64,000 bases of DNA, taken from positions 1-64,000 of the IMG/VR virus record IMGVR_UViG_3300024264_000006. One strand, written 5' to 3'. Below, one piece after another: positions 50,553-59,590 of the stretch; position 1 is the first letter of the stretch, and every line of letters begins with the position of its first letter. The notes beneath the pieces were generated by a model. It had not been told where the DNA came from and did no database searches. It saw only the letters and a list, made by a program, of their open reading frames with translations. Source of the DNA: a virus. Position numbers and translations under genes: made by a program.

Positions 50553-51254
50553 TCAACCACGTCCATTCCAGTAATTTTTCTGCGCTCCAGTGTCAAAATC
50601 AAAACCCCATTCATCTATGTCATCCTTATACCAATCAGCAATAATCTGAATGGTTTTATCGGTGTACATGTCTTGATAGGTTCCTTTATGTAGGTTTGTA
50701 ACATTGCGGGGTTCTGGATTAAACAGAATACCCATATAATCTTTTATGTCTTCGTTGTAGTTCTCAAATCGAAGTATGTCACTTTGTACGGTTCCAAACT
50801 TATCGACCACATGATCTTTGGCTGGATACCATCCACGTACTGCACGATGCCACATATAATCAACACCACCCCACTTATGACGTTCTTCTAGAAACGCTTC
50901 AAATGATGAAATGTCTGCATACCCATGTTCACCGTAGTGATCTGAACTTTTTTCAACCTCAATAACTTTCTTCGCAAACCAGTAACGAGATACTACACGT
51001 GACCACGGATTACGTACAATTGCAAATGATTTATATCCTTGACGAACCTCTTTCTTCAAGTCTTGCCAACGTGCATGTTCATACCCCATGACATCGCCAA
51101 CACTTCTCATCTTTTCTTCTAGGCCTTTTGTGTACTCTCTAGTTCTGTGTATATCAGGAGTACATACAATAATCTGTTTGCGTAAATCTGGGTTCCTACG
51201 TATAGTCATCCCACCGTTCTTAGGGATGTGGATGAATATCCTTGGACTATCCAT
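50553..51254 (-). CDS. Sulfotransferase (Sulfotransfer_2-like)
   Basis: Protein of 233 residues. FIHIPKNGGMTIRRNP near the N-terminus is the 5'-phosphosulfate-binding loop (HIPKxGG...), and FAIVRNPWSRVVSRYW near residue 79 is the 3'-phosphate-binding motif (RNPxxRxxS). The remainder includes MWHRAVRGWYPAKDHVVDKF. PAPS-dependent sulfation of a sugar or peptide is likely. It overlaps the methyltransferase gene by 8 bases and sits amid glycosyltransferases. Confidence 0.85.
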   Translation of the reverse strand: MDSPRIFIHIPKNGGMTIRRNPDLRKQIIVCTPDIHRTREYTKGLEEKMRSVGDVMGYEHARWQDLKKEVRQGYKSFAIVRNPWSRVVSRYWFAKKVIEVEKSSDHYGEHGYADISSFEAFLEERHKWGGVDYMWHRAVRGWYPAKDHVVDKFGTVQSDILRFENYNEDIKDYMGILFNPEPRNVTNLHKGTYQDMYTDKTIQIIADWYKDDIDEWGFDFDTGAQKNYWNGRG

Positions 51255-51876
51255 GTTTGATTCTCAGTATATAACTGTCCGGATATGCACCGAAACCTTT
51301 AATCTTGGTGGTGCGATAGTCGTAATGTTTTAAGTCATACTTCTCAACCGTGTTCATGAATCGGACGTGTTCAGGCATAGAGTATAGATGTGGTCTTGCA
51401 TCTGTCCAAGGATTAGACTTCATGCGGTCTAACATCCAAACGTCTTCAATGAAGTATACACCATCTTGGTCTAGTAAGTCAATAAGATTTTCAAATGTTT
51501 TTCTGTTTGCTTCGGGCCAGTGTGCACCATCATCAATGATAAAGTCAAACTTGATATCCCCCCACTCTCTTCTTATTTTCATAGCAAGAGCGGCATGAGT
51601 ACTGTCATGTTTCATCCACTTGACTCTTTCATCTTTCAGTACATCAATGGTTGATGCTTGATGTCTCTCAAAGATATCAATTGTGTAGATAGTTGCGTGA
51701 GGGAAATACTCTAGGAAAGCTTCGGTACTCTCTCCCCTGAAACATCCAACCTCAAGGATGTTGACTTGATCGTATCGACGATCTTCCATGTAGTGTTCGT
51801 AACAACGGTCATACTTATGTTTTTTAGTCCCCTTGTCGCAGTCATACTTATCAAATAAATTTCTTAACGTTCCCAT
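51247..51876 (-). CDS. SAM-dependent methyltransferase (cephalosporin-hydroxylase/macrocin-type)
   Basis: Protein of 209 residues. NILEVGCFRGESTEAFLEYF is motif I (SAM-binding glycine loop), TIYTIDIFERHQ is motif II, and FDFIIDDGAHWPEANRKTFE then LDQDGVYFIEDVWMLDRMK match the metal-dependent macrocin-O-methyltransferase/cephalosporin-hydroxylase type. It would methylate a sugar hydroxyl. Neighbours are a second methyltransferase and a sulfotransferase. Confidence 0.8.
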   Translation of the reverse strand: MGTLRNLFDKYDCDKGTKKHKYDRCYEHYMEDRRYDQVNILEVGCFRGESTEAFLEYFPHATIYTIDIFERHQASTIDVLKDERVKWMKHDSTHAALAMKIRREWGDIKFDFIIDDGAHWPEANRKTFENLIDLLDQDGVYFIEDVWMLDRMKSNPWTDARPHLYSMPEHVRFMNTVEKYDLKHYDYRTTKIKGFGAYPDSYILRIKHG

Positions 51877-52415
51877 TTCACATACATCCTATTTTCGTCG
51901 GGCATGAACTCTGTCACTCTAAACCCATTTTCTTTTGCAAATTCTAAATGATCTTCAATAGTCCAATTGAAGAAAGGAACTTCCCCAACTCTGTTGTTAC
52001 CGTGATCACGATGGCCTGGATTACATCTCCAGTAAACTCTTGCTTTGGGTTTTAATGCTTCTGCAACTTTCTGACATTGCAATCTTATTAAATCTCTATC
52101 ACCAAAATTCAAACTACCCAGACAAAGAGCCACATCAAAATGATCTTCATAGGGCGCACCAAATACTTCAAAGTCTTCTATTGCAATAACTTCATCCGCA
52201 CCTATATCGGTGATATCGATACCATGCAGATTAGGAAGATGACGCTTAAGAGGATTAACTCCACAACCGACATCAAGTATTCTTTCTTCTTTTGAGATTT
52301 CATCAATCAGTTTAAAACCTGTCCAATAGTATCGATCAAAACCAGCGGTACGTGAAGTAGGCCATGTATTCGTGAAGTAATCTTCTAAAAACTCACGGTG
52401 TGGATTTGTAAACAT
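51864..52415 (-). CDS. SAM-dependent methyltransferase (class I)
   Basis: Start chosen at MFTNPHREFLEDYF; longer starts lack a site. KLIDEISKEERILDVGCGVN is motif I, HGIDITDIGADEVI follows, DHFDVALCLGSLNFGDRDLI is motif IV and LKPKARVYWRCNPGHRDHG motif V. This set is typical of small class I methyltransferases. It overlaps the P-loop gene downstream in map order by 23 bases. Confidence 0.75.
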   Translation of the reverse strand: MFTNPHREFLEDYFTNTWPTSRTAGFDRYYWTGFKLIDEISKEERILDVGCGVNPLKRHLPNLHGIDITDIGADEVIAIEDFEVFGAPYEDHFDVALCLGSLNFGDRDLIRLQCQKVAEALKPKARVYWRCNPGHRDHGNNRVGEVPFFNWTIEDHLEFAKENGFRVTEFMPDENRMYVKWER

Positions 52416-52995
52416 AGACACAAATATCCCTCTCATTGTAATTATCAATAACAGCGGGATCAGACATTCCATAATCACTTAGACCTAATGCCTTCATGGT
52501 TCCCCTGTTAGTTGTACATTTAACTATTTTGTTCGTGTTATTATATATGAATTGATTAATAGCTTTATTTTGCCTTTGAATCTGTGAAAACATATTGTCT
52601 GGATTCTTATACCACTGGTAGTTGGGGTACTGAATATCAAACCCTCCACATTCCATCCACCAATCAAAACACTCCCAGTCATTTCTTACTACCAAAACAA
52701 TAGGATACTTCTTATAGTTATCTAACTGAGTCGCAAGAGTGTGTGACTTGATGAGACGTTGTTTACACTGGTCATGATAAGAATTAAAGGGTAAGTCCCA
52801 CTGATCCTTTTCAAACTCAAACTCCATGCCGGGGTCAAAGTATGAACCCGAATGTAATAAACCATTGTGGTGTTTATAAGCTCGATCAGATGACTTGTCA
52901 GTGATGTCAAAGTCCACGCATCGCATAAGACTATTCGCCACACTACTCCATCTACTGCCAGGCGCACCTGTCATTAGAACATAGTTATCTTTCAC
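52393..52995 (-). CDS. P-loop sulfotransferase-like protein (200 aa)
   Basis: VLMTGAPGSRWSSVANSLMR (residues 6-25) is a phosphate-binding loop resembling the GAPGSRWSS form used in sulfotransferase-like phage proteins. IVLVVRNDWECFDWWMECGG gives the RN-containing strand that follows the 3'-phosphate site. The remaining chain is helical with no further motif. Substrate unknown. Confidence 0.65.
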   Translation of the reverse strand: MKDNYVLMTGAPGSRWSSVANSLMRCVDFDITDKSSDRAYKHHNGLLHSGSYFDPGMEFEFEKDQWDLPFNSYHDQCKQRLIKSHTLATQLDNYKKYPIVLVVRNDWECFDWWMECGGFDIQYPNYQWYKNPDNMFSQIQRQNKAINQFIYNNTNKIVKCTTNRGTMKALGLSDYGMSDPAVIDNYNERDICVYVYKSTP

Positions 52996-53620
52996 TTTTA
53001 GGCCTTAATCCGTCCCAAACTTGTTGATCCAACCAGTGTTCTTCTACGTATCTAACGTACTTGCTATTCTGATCTTCGTCTAGATGAGCAAACACTTGTT
53101 TGTCCGAAAACGCAATAGGGAAGTCTAGTATCGTAGACAACCACTTCAGGTACATGCATTTGTGAAGGTACAACGACTCGTGTGATAGAAATGCACGTTC
53201 AACTTTTAGGTTGCGATAGTAATCCATCGCTTGTCCCAGAGTGATCTCAAATCGAACTCTCTTCTGTTGCAGTGCATTGATGTTTACATCCCTACAAACA
53301 ATCGCAACAGTAACCGCATAACCAGCTTCTTTCGCTTCGTCCACCACTTCCTGTATCTTAGGAACTTGACGTACACCATCATATACGAAAGGCACACTAA
53401 CGTTCGCTACCATGTAACGTCCGGTAAGTTTCTCTTTTGTTTTAGATGGGTCTACCCAACATTCAGCGAATGGTTCTTCGTCACTGGGAATCCAATACTT
53501 GTCTCCAAAGTCCCATCCATTTACATCCGGATGGACATTGAATATTTTACTGAAGAGGTGATTACCAGAACCCTGTGGGCCTGTTATAATAATAAGTTTT
53601 TTATCGTTGTTGTCCGACAT
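52985..53620 (-). CDS. P-loop sulfotransferase-like protein (211 aa)
   Basis: IIITGPQGSGNHLFSKIFNV (residues 10-29) is a phosphate-binding loop of the form GPQGSGNHL, and VTVAIVCRDVNINALQQKRV resembles the 3'-phosphate strand of sulfotransferases. A paralogue-like gene lies next to it, overlapping by 11 bases. No separate catalytic motif can be read. Confidence 0.6.
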   Translation of the reverse strand: MSDNNDKKLIIITGPQGSGNHLFSKIFNVHPDVNGWDFGDKYWIPSDEEPFAECWVDPSKTKEKLTGRYMVANVSVPFVYDGVRQVPKIQEVVDEAKEAGYAVTVAIVCRDVNINALQQKRVRFEITLGQAMDYYRNLKVERAFLSHESLYLHKCMYLKWLSTILDFPIAFSDKQVFAHLDEDQNSKYVRYVEEHWLDQQVWDGLRPKSER

Positions 53621-54275
53621 AAGTACGTACCTTCAAAGGATTCACTTCATCTGTTGGCCCTGTTCCGGAGTCGGGGGCAAACACGAAAAGGGTTACGTCT
53701 TCGTCATGTGTTATGAAATTGTGTAATGTATTACGTTCCATAAAAAAGACAGAACCTTTCGCAATCTGAAAGTGTTTGTGATTATCTAATTCAATTTCAC
53801 CATAACCATTTAGAATCAAACCGATTCTTTGACTAGGGTGAGTGTGTAGGGTTTGAGACATGTTTGCTGGAAAGTGTGCATAGTTGACAACAGGCAGTCC
53901 CGCACGAGGCGGACTGATTGCGTTACTATTAGTGCCACCATCCATGTAAGACAAGTTTCCTGTCGTTATACCGTCTGTGACATAAACAGTGTCTTCGTTT
54001 AGGTTCAACCCTGAAAACCTAATATCAACAAGAGTAGATGTTCCGTTATGCATTTTTGCCCAAAGGTTCTTACAGTTGGTTTGTAATGCATTACATGTCA
54101 TACCACCCACAGTAACTTTATCAGTACGGATTGATGTATCTAAAGATAGAAGGTATCTTGTCCCTTCATGTTCAGGTATTGGTACACTTTCATGTATACC
54201 CTTCCAGACATGAACTTGATATTGCCAAAGGTTTGTGACATTTGTAACTGAGTTGTGCGATAGATCGTTCATCAT
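53601..54275 (-). CDS. Cupin-domain protein (224 aa)
   Basis: The N-terminal 120 residues have no recognised motif. The C-terminal cupin is clear: QTLHTHPSQRIGLILNGYGE (HxH-x(n)-E-type motif 1) and FFMERNTLHNFITHDEDVTL (motif 2). Cupins hold a metal and may be epimerases, dioxygenases or carbohydrate binders. Its start overlaps the stop of the amidotransferase-like gene (ATGATGA), so the two are coupled. Confidence 0.75.
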   Translation of the reverse strand: MMNDLSHNSVTNVTNLWQYQVHVWKGIHESVPIPEHEGTRYLLSLDTSIRTDKVTVGGMTCNALQTNCKNLWAKMHNGTSTLVDIRFSGLNLNEDTVYVTDGITTGNLSYMDGGTNSNAISPPRAGLPVVNYAHFPANMSQTLHTHPSQRIGLILNGYGEIELDNHKHFQIAKGSVFFMERNTLHNFITHDEDVTLFVFAPDSGTGPTDEVNPLKVRTYVGQQR

Positions 54276-54850
54276 AATGTTAGTCCTGTAGCTTCTAGAA
54301 TTTCATCTGGTACAAATGGAACATCCATTCTTTCTGGATGCCATACTATAGCACAGATGTTATCCTTGATCCAAGACTCGCAGTCTCCTTCGGGATCAGT
54401 ACAGAGAATCTGTGCGCCAGGCGGTTTTTCCTTTATGAAGACGGTATGAAAACTATTGACCGCAACTTCTCTACCTTGTGTTTCATAGTAGTTGGTATGT
54501 TCTGAGAAGAAGTGTTTTTCTTTATCACCGTCAACTTGACCACGCAAAATGTGGGTAAGTAAGAAGGCACCATGACAAATACCCAGAACAGGTTTGCCCA
54601 TTGATACCATTGAGGTTGCTATTTCGGTTTCGGTGATGACACGAATGTCTTCGTTCCTACCACCAGTTATGATCAGAAGGTCTAACTCTTCAGCAAGTCC
54701 GTCATAATCTAAGTCCTTTCTGTTCGGAACAGGAATCAACGTGTGACCTTTGGTCAGAGGTGAATCATACCACCCATGATCAGTGAAGTCACCCGTGATT
54801 CCAGATCGTTCCGAATAAAGGACTACTCTTTGAGTCAGTCCAATTTTCAT
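54272..54850 (-). CDS. Glutamine amidotransferase-like protein (class I, C26)
   Basis: Protein of 192 residues. MGKPVLGICHGAFLLTHILR contains the nucleophile cysteine elbow (GICHG), and AIVWHPERMDVP contains the His-x-Glu pair (WHPE). The N-terminal half has RNEDIRVITETEIATSM and LLIITGGRN, typical of the fold. It would release ammonia from glutamine or cleave a gamma-glutamyl bond, depending on the partner; the neighbouring cupin is a candidate partner. Confidence 0.8.
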   Translation of the reverse strand: MKIGLTQRVVLYSERSGITGDFTDHGWYDSPLTKGHTLIPVPNRKDLDYDGLAEELDLLIITGGRNEDIRVITETEIATSMVSMGKPVLGICHGAFLLTHILRGQVDGDKEKHFFSEHTNYYETQGREVAVNSFHTVFIKEKPPGAQILCTDPEGDCESWIKDNICAIVWHPERMDVPFVPDEILEATGLTL

Positions 54851-54856
54851 AATCTA

Positions 54857-55555
54857 TTACCAGCCGTAGGCTTCGTTTACTAGTTCTCTTGATCCGTTCG
54901 CTTCTACCGTGTTTGAACACGAGATTTCGAAAAGGTCTTTACGCATATTTTCAACAACTGATTTAACACGTGATTGTGTTTTTTCATCTGTTGCAAGTTT
55001 ACGCAACTTCCATCCACCAATAGAGGAATGGAAACCTTCATCCTTTGCGATTGTACGATAACGAGTAGAAATAAATTCATCCTTGATCGTATCTGCCATT
55101 TGATTCCAGACTGCTTCCGCACGTCCTTCCGCAACTAACTGATAAGCAGCAAGAACTGCTTCATCATTTTCCGCATCGTACTTCTCTAGAAGTGTTGCAC
55201 CTTTTGCTGTGCCTGCTTGACGTTCTGCTTCAAGCGCTGCAGCAACATCAATCTTTTCACCCTTAATGTGCTCGATTACTTCTTTAACCATACGATAGTG
55301 CTTTGCTTCATCAGCTGCTTGTCTGGTTAGAAGTTCAAGTTCTTTAGGGTCTGCATTATCGTCTACCTTGGCGATCTGTGCAGAGATTTCTGTCATGTTC
55401 ATTCTTTCATTAACCATACGGCCAATGAAGTGATCAACCATTTCTTCTTCGGGTAGGTCACCTTCGAAGTAGGCTTTGACGTTCATTTTAGACGCTTCGA
55501 AAAGCGCTTGGTTTTCTTTGCGAAGTTGATTCACAAAATCTTTAGGTTGTTGCAT
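54857..55555 (-). CDS. Ferritin-like diiron protein (232 aa)
   Basis: Start chosen at MQQPKDFVNQ after a clear GGAGAA site. Four diiron carboxylate motifs are visible in helices: NERMNM, DEAKHY (ExxH), EGRAEAVW and DEGFH (ExxH), with spacings of a ferritin-like four-helix bundle. The last 30 residues diverge. Such proteins oxidise or hydroxylate small substrates or scavenge oxygen. It is at the start of a run with the amidotransferase-like and cupin genes. A late promoter precedes it by 50 bases. Confidence 0.75.
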   Translation of the reverse strand: MQQPKDFVNQLRKENQALFEASKMNVKAYFEGDLPEEEMVDHFIGRMVNERMNMTEISAQIAKVDDNADPKELELLTRQAADEAKHYRMVKEVIEHIKGEKIDVAAALEAERQAGTAKGATLLEKYDAENDEAVLAAYQLVAEGRAEAVWNQMADTIKDEFISTRYRTIAKDEGFHSSIGGWKLRKLATDEKTQSRVKSVVENMRKDLFEISCSNTVEANGSRELVNEAYGW

Positions 55556-55593
55556 AGGGTTCTCCTTTAATTTCACACTCTTAATATAGATAG

Positions 55594-56367
55594 TCACCTT
55601 GTGCTATTTATAACAATTTCTTTCTCAAACATCATGAGAATTTCATCATTTCTTTTTCGATACTCTTGTATCTCCTGTTCATACTTATCAAAGATTGTCT
55701 CTGTCGGTAATCCATATAGAAACAAATCCGCATAGTTTATTATCTGTAACTTACTATGTTTCCCAATCTCTTCATGGTTGATGACTAGATTCCTGTACTG
55801 GTTCTTCACCCATACTTCAGCGGGTCGTTTTTCTTTCCCGTCTTTAAGCCAGGCGTTTCTATATCCATAGATGTTACGTTCTAGAGACCATTCATCTCTG
55901 CCATGTTTCACGTATTGTAACACTGCAAGACTATACTTGTCAACAATATTATGAGGAACCTCTACACCAGAATCGTCAATCAACTTGCGGTCATCCTCAG
56001 ACATACTCATTCTTGGGGACAACCATTTTTTTATGAACATAAGTTCTAGGGTGTATTCAAATGAGTCATCATCACTTGCGTCGATGACATATGTGATAGG
56101 CACATCGTAGTGGGGTAGATAGTTTTCTATGTTTTGTTTTGCAACCAAGATAGTTCTATCGTCTACCTCTAGGGGTTCAGTAGTCCCATCAACTTGGCGA
56201 CAGTGAAGAGACCCACCGTACTCGTTCCAGATTACATTTCTCATACAGCCAGGATTAGTTGGCCACTTACCAGATTCATCTTCAGTAGTGGGATAAATTA
56301 ACTCAGTAAGAAACATACCCCCAGCACCAGACGGGTACTGTAATGCAAATTTTACTTTGGGTTTCAT
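55594..56367 (-). CDS. Unknown protein with an N-terminal glycine-rich loop (257 aa)
   Basis: FALQYPSGAGGMFLTELIYP resembles a P-loop of the sulfotransferase-like set, and ITYVIDASDDDSFEYTLELM follows as a strand. No other motif is recognised; the C-terminal half is helical and charged. It overlaps the downstream glycosyltransferase gene by 4 bases, so it may be a step in the same pathway. No function proposed beyond that. Confidence 0.55.
   Translation of the reverse strand: MKPKVKFALQYPSGAGGMFLTELIYPTTEDESGKWPTNPGCMRNVIWNEYGGSLHCRQVDGTTEPLEVDDRTILVAKQNIENYLPHYDVPITYVIDASDDDSFEYTLELMFIKKWLSPRMSMSEDDRKLIDDSGVEVPHNIVDKYSLAVLQYVKHGRDEWSLERNIYGYRNAWLKDGKEKRPAEVWVKNQYRNLVINHEEIGKHSKLQIINYADLFLYGLPTETIFDKYEQEIQEYRKRNDEILMMFEKEIVINSTR
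55605..55612 (-). promoter_or_regulatory. T4-type late promoter
   Basis: Exact TATAAATA on the minus strand, 50 bases before the diiron-protein start, within the last codons of the 257-residue gene. Confidence 0.65.
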
Positions 56368-57149
56368 AGTCCACGCATTAACTCTTTAATGTTTTCTCCC
56401 CCGTCAGGCAACTTGTCCTTCAGGAAGAAGTGAATGAACTCACAGTTATCTAAGTTTTTTACAGCAGTATACAATCCATTCCACTTAGGATTCATATGTC
56501 GAACAGGTACTTTATACTTCTTTAGAAAATAGTTCAGTAGTGTCTGATCGGTAGACCACTTCCATGCACCTTTACCGTCAACAAAGTCTTTGAACTCTGA
56601 ACGTTCAATAAATTGTTTACCAGACTGTCCCTTCAAAAATGGTAGGAAACTCTCAGAATTTAAAAGTATCATACCCATATTGAAGAACTCAAATCCATGT
56701 TGATCCGGTCTGAAGTCAATCTTGTTTGTATGCAAGTGTCCATACTGCATCATTGAGTAGTTCTGTATCTTGTTTACATACCAAGGTTCAATATCCATGT
56801 CACGTTCACAGACAGCCCCGAAGGCATGTTCCGTTCCAAAGTCTTCAAAGATATTTGGTGCGTCCGGTTTGATGTAGATGTCTGCATCTATGATTGCAAT
56901 CTGATCGTAGTTGGGTAGGTAATCAAAGGCCACTTCTTTCTCAAAGATAGGTAGATAACCACCATACTTCTCAAAAGACTCACGTGATCGATTCATGTTA
57001 AATGGATCGGGTGCAATACGATACACCGGAGAACGTTGCGTATAATGTACAATATCATGCTTTTGGCAATAATAAGAAACACTTTCAATACAATGTTCGT
57101 ATAATTTAGAAGGCTTGCCTACGGCAACCTGATAGATCATTCGTCTCAT
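56364..57149 (-). CDS. Glycosyltransferase, DxD type (261 aa)
   Basis: IYQVAVGKPSKLYEHCIESV, then YDQIAIIDADIYIKPDAPNI (DxD), FEFFNMGMILLNSESFLPFL and KWSTDQTLLNYFLKKYKVPV, ending FIHFFLKDKLPDG. The order strand, DxD, acceptor region, D-Q helix fits GT8-like or related GT-A enzymes. Cytosolic. It begins 1 base from the 76-residue gene and overlaps the 257-residue gene. Confidence 0.8.
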   Translation of the reverse strand: MRRMIYQVAVGKPSKLYEHCIESVSYYCQKHDIVHYTQRSPVYRIAPDPFNMNRSRESFEKYGGYLPIFEKEVAFDYLPNYDQIAIIDADIYIKPDAPNIFEDFGTEHAFGAVCERDMDIEPWYVNKIQNYSMMQYGHLHTNKIDFRPDQHGFEFFNMGMILLNSESFLPFLKGQSGKQFIERSEFKDFVDGKGAWKWSTDQTLLNYFLKKYKVPVRHMNPKWNGLYTAVKNLDNCEFIHFFLKDKLPDGGENIKELMRGL

Positions 57150-57379
57150 TAATATAGTTTCTCTATCTGATAATCAAAGGGTGTTGTTGTTTTGATTTCA
57201 AGAGACTTACCACTAGTCTGTGTACCCTTAAAATGTGTTTGTGTTTTCTTTGAAATAGACTTCATCCTGTAGACTCTTTTAGTAGTCTTTGGATCGAAAT
57301 CTGTACCGCCTTTATACCATACGGTCAGTTCGTACTCTTCAAGGAATAAGGTCTTTAACCATTCTACTATTTTTTTCAT
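57149..57379 (-). CDS. Small conserved protein (76 aa)
   Basis: LEEYELTVWYKGGTDFDPKT, then RVYRMKSISKKTQTHFKGTQ and LEIKTTTPFDYQIEKLY. A beta-hairpin-rich protein common in marine T4-like phages near radical SAM or glycosyltransferase genes. No function known. Confidence 0.75.
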   Translation of the reverse strand: MKKIVEWLKTLFLEEYELTVWYKGGTDFDPKTTKRVYRMKSISKKTQTHFKGTQTSGKSLEIKTTTPFDYQIEKLY

Positions 57380-58353
57380 GTTATCTCCCGATAGTCATTC
57401 AGATCGAAATCTGTACCATGCATCTTATATAGGTCTCTCTCATGGTTTGTCCAAACTAATACTTCAGGATCATCAATTAAGAAGTCACAAGACTTACAGT
57501 AATCCGGATAGTTACCTGTTCGGTGACCCTCACGTAACGCAGAGTACTCAGGGCCACGAATGACCTCTTCGATTGTATTCTCAGAAGTGTGACCCAGAAC
57601 CGCCTCTTCGTCTTGTCCTAATACTTGACAACAAGGTGCGACTGCGCCAGACTTACCATCTAACCCGCCTGCTCGTATGACAACATCAGGAGAAAAAGGC
57701 CTACCGCAACTCTTGACCCCGCCTTCTCTATCGTAGGAAGGTTTATAGACTCCGCTCCAGTTATGCATCTTCCAGATTTCTGTTTTGATACCAAGTTCTG
57801 CCACAAGTTCTTTATATTGATCCAACTCTTTATCAATGTTATCGTTATCAGTGATAAGATGATAGGTAGCAATAACACATTTACTCCCTGTTTTGTTAAC
57901 GTAATCGACCATCTCACGGATGTTCTGTTTAATTTCGTGATACTGTCCGTGGATTGTATTATACATCCACTTAGAGTAATCCTGTTCGTCTGATCCAATG
58001 AATGAGAATCTGTAGAAGTCAAGGCCTGCGTCAACGCAGTCACGCATAAACTTACCCTTCATTCGAAATCCATTAGAGAATGCGAAACAACTTGCGCCAT
58101 ACTTCTTGACAATCTTGACGTACTCAGGCATGTTTCTGTTGAGTGTAGGTTCACCGGAACCCTCCAGATTGACAACACGTAAACCATGTTGAGCACAATC
58201 TTTTACGTTCTTTTCGAACTCTACCAATCCCATCTTTGCGAGGAATCTTTTATCTCTTCCACCAGTTCTTCTGTCCTGTGGACACATACTACATGAATAG
58301 TTGCAACCACCGTTTATCTCTATAACGGCTCGATCAATACTAATGTTATTCAT
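57376..58353 (-). CDS. Radical SAM / SPASM protein (325 aa)
   Basis: The [4Fe-4S] motif CxxxCxxC is C17-N-Y-S-C21-S-M-C24, and LEGSGEPTLNRNMPEYVKIV is the SAM-binding GGEPT-type region. A SPASM-like cysteine set follows near the C-terminus: KSCGRPFSPDVVIRAG, VAPCCQV and YCKSCD. Such proteins modify peptides, sugars or nucleotides by radical chemistry. It overlaps the 299-residue gene (GT9-like) by 4 bases and follows the small gene. Substrate not visible. Confidence 0.85.
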   Translation of the reverse strand: MNNISIDRAVIEINGGCNYSCSMCPQDRRTGGRDKRFLAKMGLVEFEKNVKDCAQHGLRVVNLEGSGEPTLNRNMPEYVKIVKKYGASCFAFSNGFRMKGKFMRDCVDAGLDFYRFSFIGSDEQDYSKWMYNTIHGQYHEIKQNIREMVDYVNKTGSKCVIATYHLITDNDNIDKELDQYKELVAELGIKTEIWKMHNWSGVYKPSYDREGGVKSCGRPFSPDVVIRAGGLDGKSGAVAPCCQVLGQDEEAVLGHTSENTIEEVIRGPEYSALREGHRTGNYPDYCKSCDFLIDDPEVLVWTNHERDLYKMHGTDFDLNDYREIT

Positions 58354-59249
58354 TTTATAATACTTCTCATTTCATTTTCATATTTCACTGCTTTGTATTT
58401 ACTATGACCCAGCAGTTCATTGGGTCTGTTTAACCACCACCAGATATCTCTACCAAACTGTTTAACCTGTTCTGGTGAGTGGTCAGGATTAATTCTTATT
58501 GCATGATTGGTGTGGTATTTAGTTACTCCCTCTTTACTGATCACTGCAAGAGGTTTAGCGAAGTTCTTTGCAACGTAATGCCACATACCATCATAACAAA
58601 GCACGAGTCTACATGTAGATATGTGATATACAACTTCTCTTACAGGAGTTCTGTAACACAACTCAACTACATCTAATCCCGCTCGGCGTAGTTTCTGTAT
58701 TATAACATCCCAATCAAGCTTTGTCAACTTAGTTTTCCAGTCTCTTGGTTTTTCCGCATTGAACAGTGGTGTCCAGATTACAACCTTATTTCTTACTGTA
58801 TCTCTGAATGCTTCTTTTCGAAACAACCAATCATTGTCCGGAGACCTGTCACCTTTCCCGTCTGAAAATCTACCATTCTCAAACCAGAAACGAGCCTTCC
58901 AATCGCTGGTGTCTTCACCTCTTTCTTTCGGGTGCATGATTCTTTTGATTGAATTTTCAACCACAACGTCATCATCATACTTCCAATCAGTATATCTATC
59001 ACCAGAATAAAAGACGTGCGAAACCTCTACATCATCTTTCTTCGCATAAAGCGAGTGGATGTAGTCCATTCTTTCTATAATAGTTTCGGGGTCTTCGAAG
59101 TGATGTAAGTGATCTGGGCCATGTTCCCAGTGCATCTCTAAGTTGACTTTTATTTTCTGGGTGTGGGCGTGAAGGTGGACACAGTTAAGCGCCCACATGA
59201 AATCACCTACGCCAGGAGTTCCTCTCCACGTCACCTTTTCCATAACCAT
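58350..59249 (-). CDS. Glycosyltransferase, GT9/GT-B-like (299 aa)
   Basis: TWRGTPGVGDFMWALNCVHL at the N-terminus and CRLVLCYDGMWHYVAKNFAK near residue 225 resemble heptosyltransferase-type GT9 enzymes with a nucleotide-sugar Rossmann fold (GxGD-like start, then D-G-x-x-H in the second half). It is the second sugar-type gene next to the radical SAM gene. Substrate inferred only by neighbourhood. Confidence 0.65.
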   Translation of the reverse strand: MVMEKVTWRGTPGVGDFMWALNCVHLHAHTQKIKVNLEMHWEHGPDHLHHFEDPETIIERMDYIHSLYAKKDDVEVSHVFYSGDRYTDWKYDDDVVVENSIKRIMHPKERGEDTSDWKARFWFENGRFSDGKGDRSPDNDWLFRKEAFRDTVRNKVVIWTPLFNAEKPRDWKTKLTKLDWDVIIQKLRRAGLDVVELCYRTPVREVVYHISTCRLVLCYDGMWHYVAKNFAKPLAVISKEGVTKYHTNHAIRINPDHSPEQVKQFGRDIWWWLNRPNELLGHSKYKAVKYENEMRSIIK

Positions 59250-59260
59250 ATTTCATCCTG

Positions 59261-59590
59261 TTACCTGCCTTTACTAAATGCTTGTGCACCAAAGAATGCA
59301 GCCACAATACCAGCAACCGCTACAAAGTATGTAGGGGCCATATCACCTAGTGTTTTTGCTGCTTGATCTAGACCCACAAGTGAGGCAATTACCACCGCAA
59401 ACGGATACAACAATAAACCAAACAAGGCGAACCATGTCATGTTACGTTGTGCATCTCGCATCGCATCTTGGTCATCAAGTTCTTTTCTCTTGAACTCAAG
59501 AAACATTGCATGTTCTTCATCGGAAACTTTTCCGTCCCCATTCGAATCTGCGGGATGGAATTCTTTCGTTTTTACTTCTTCTTCTGCCAT
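59261..59590 (-). CDS. EF-hand membrane protein (109 aa), holin-like candidate
   Basis: Residues about 14-25 (DSNGDGKVSDEE) are a complete EF-hand calcium loop with ligands at positions 1, 3, 5, 7, 9 and 12. Two membrane segments follow: WFALFGLLLYPFAVVIASLV and YFVAVAGIVAAFFGAQAF. The same family is found in other marine T4-like phages. Calcium-controlled pore or holin function is a hypothesis from its architecture. It overlaps the carbamoyltransferase gene by one base. Confidence 0.75.
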   Translation of the reverse strand: MAEEEVKTKEFHPADSNGDGKVSDEEHAMFLEFKRKELDDQDAMRDAQRNMTWFALFGLLLYPFAVVIASLVGLDQAAKTLGDMAPTYFVAVAGIVAAFFGAQAFSKGR

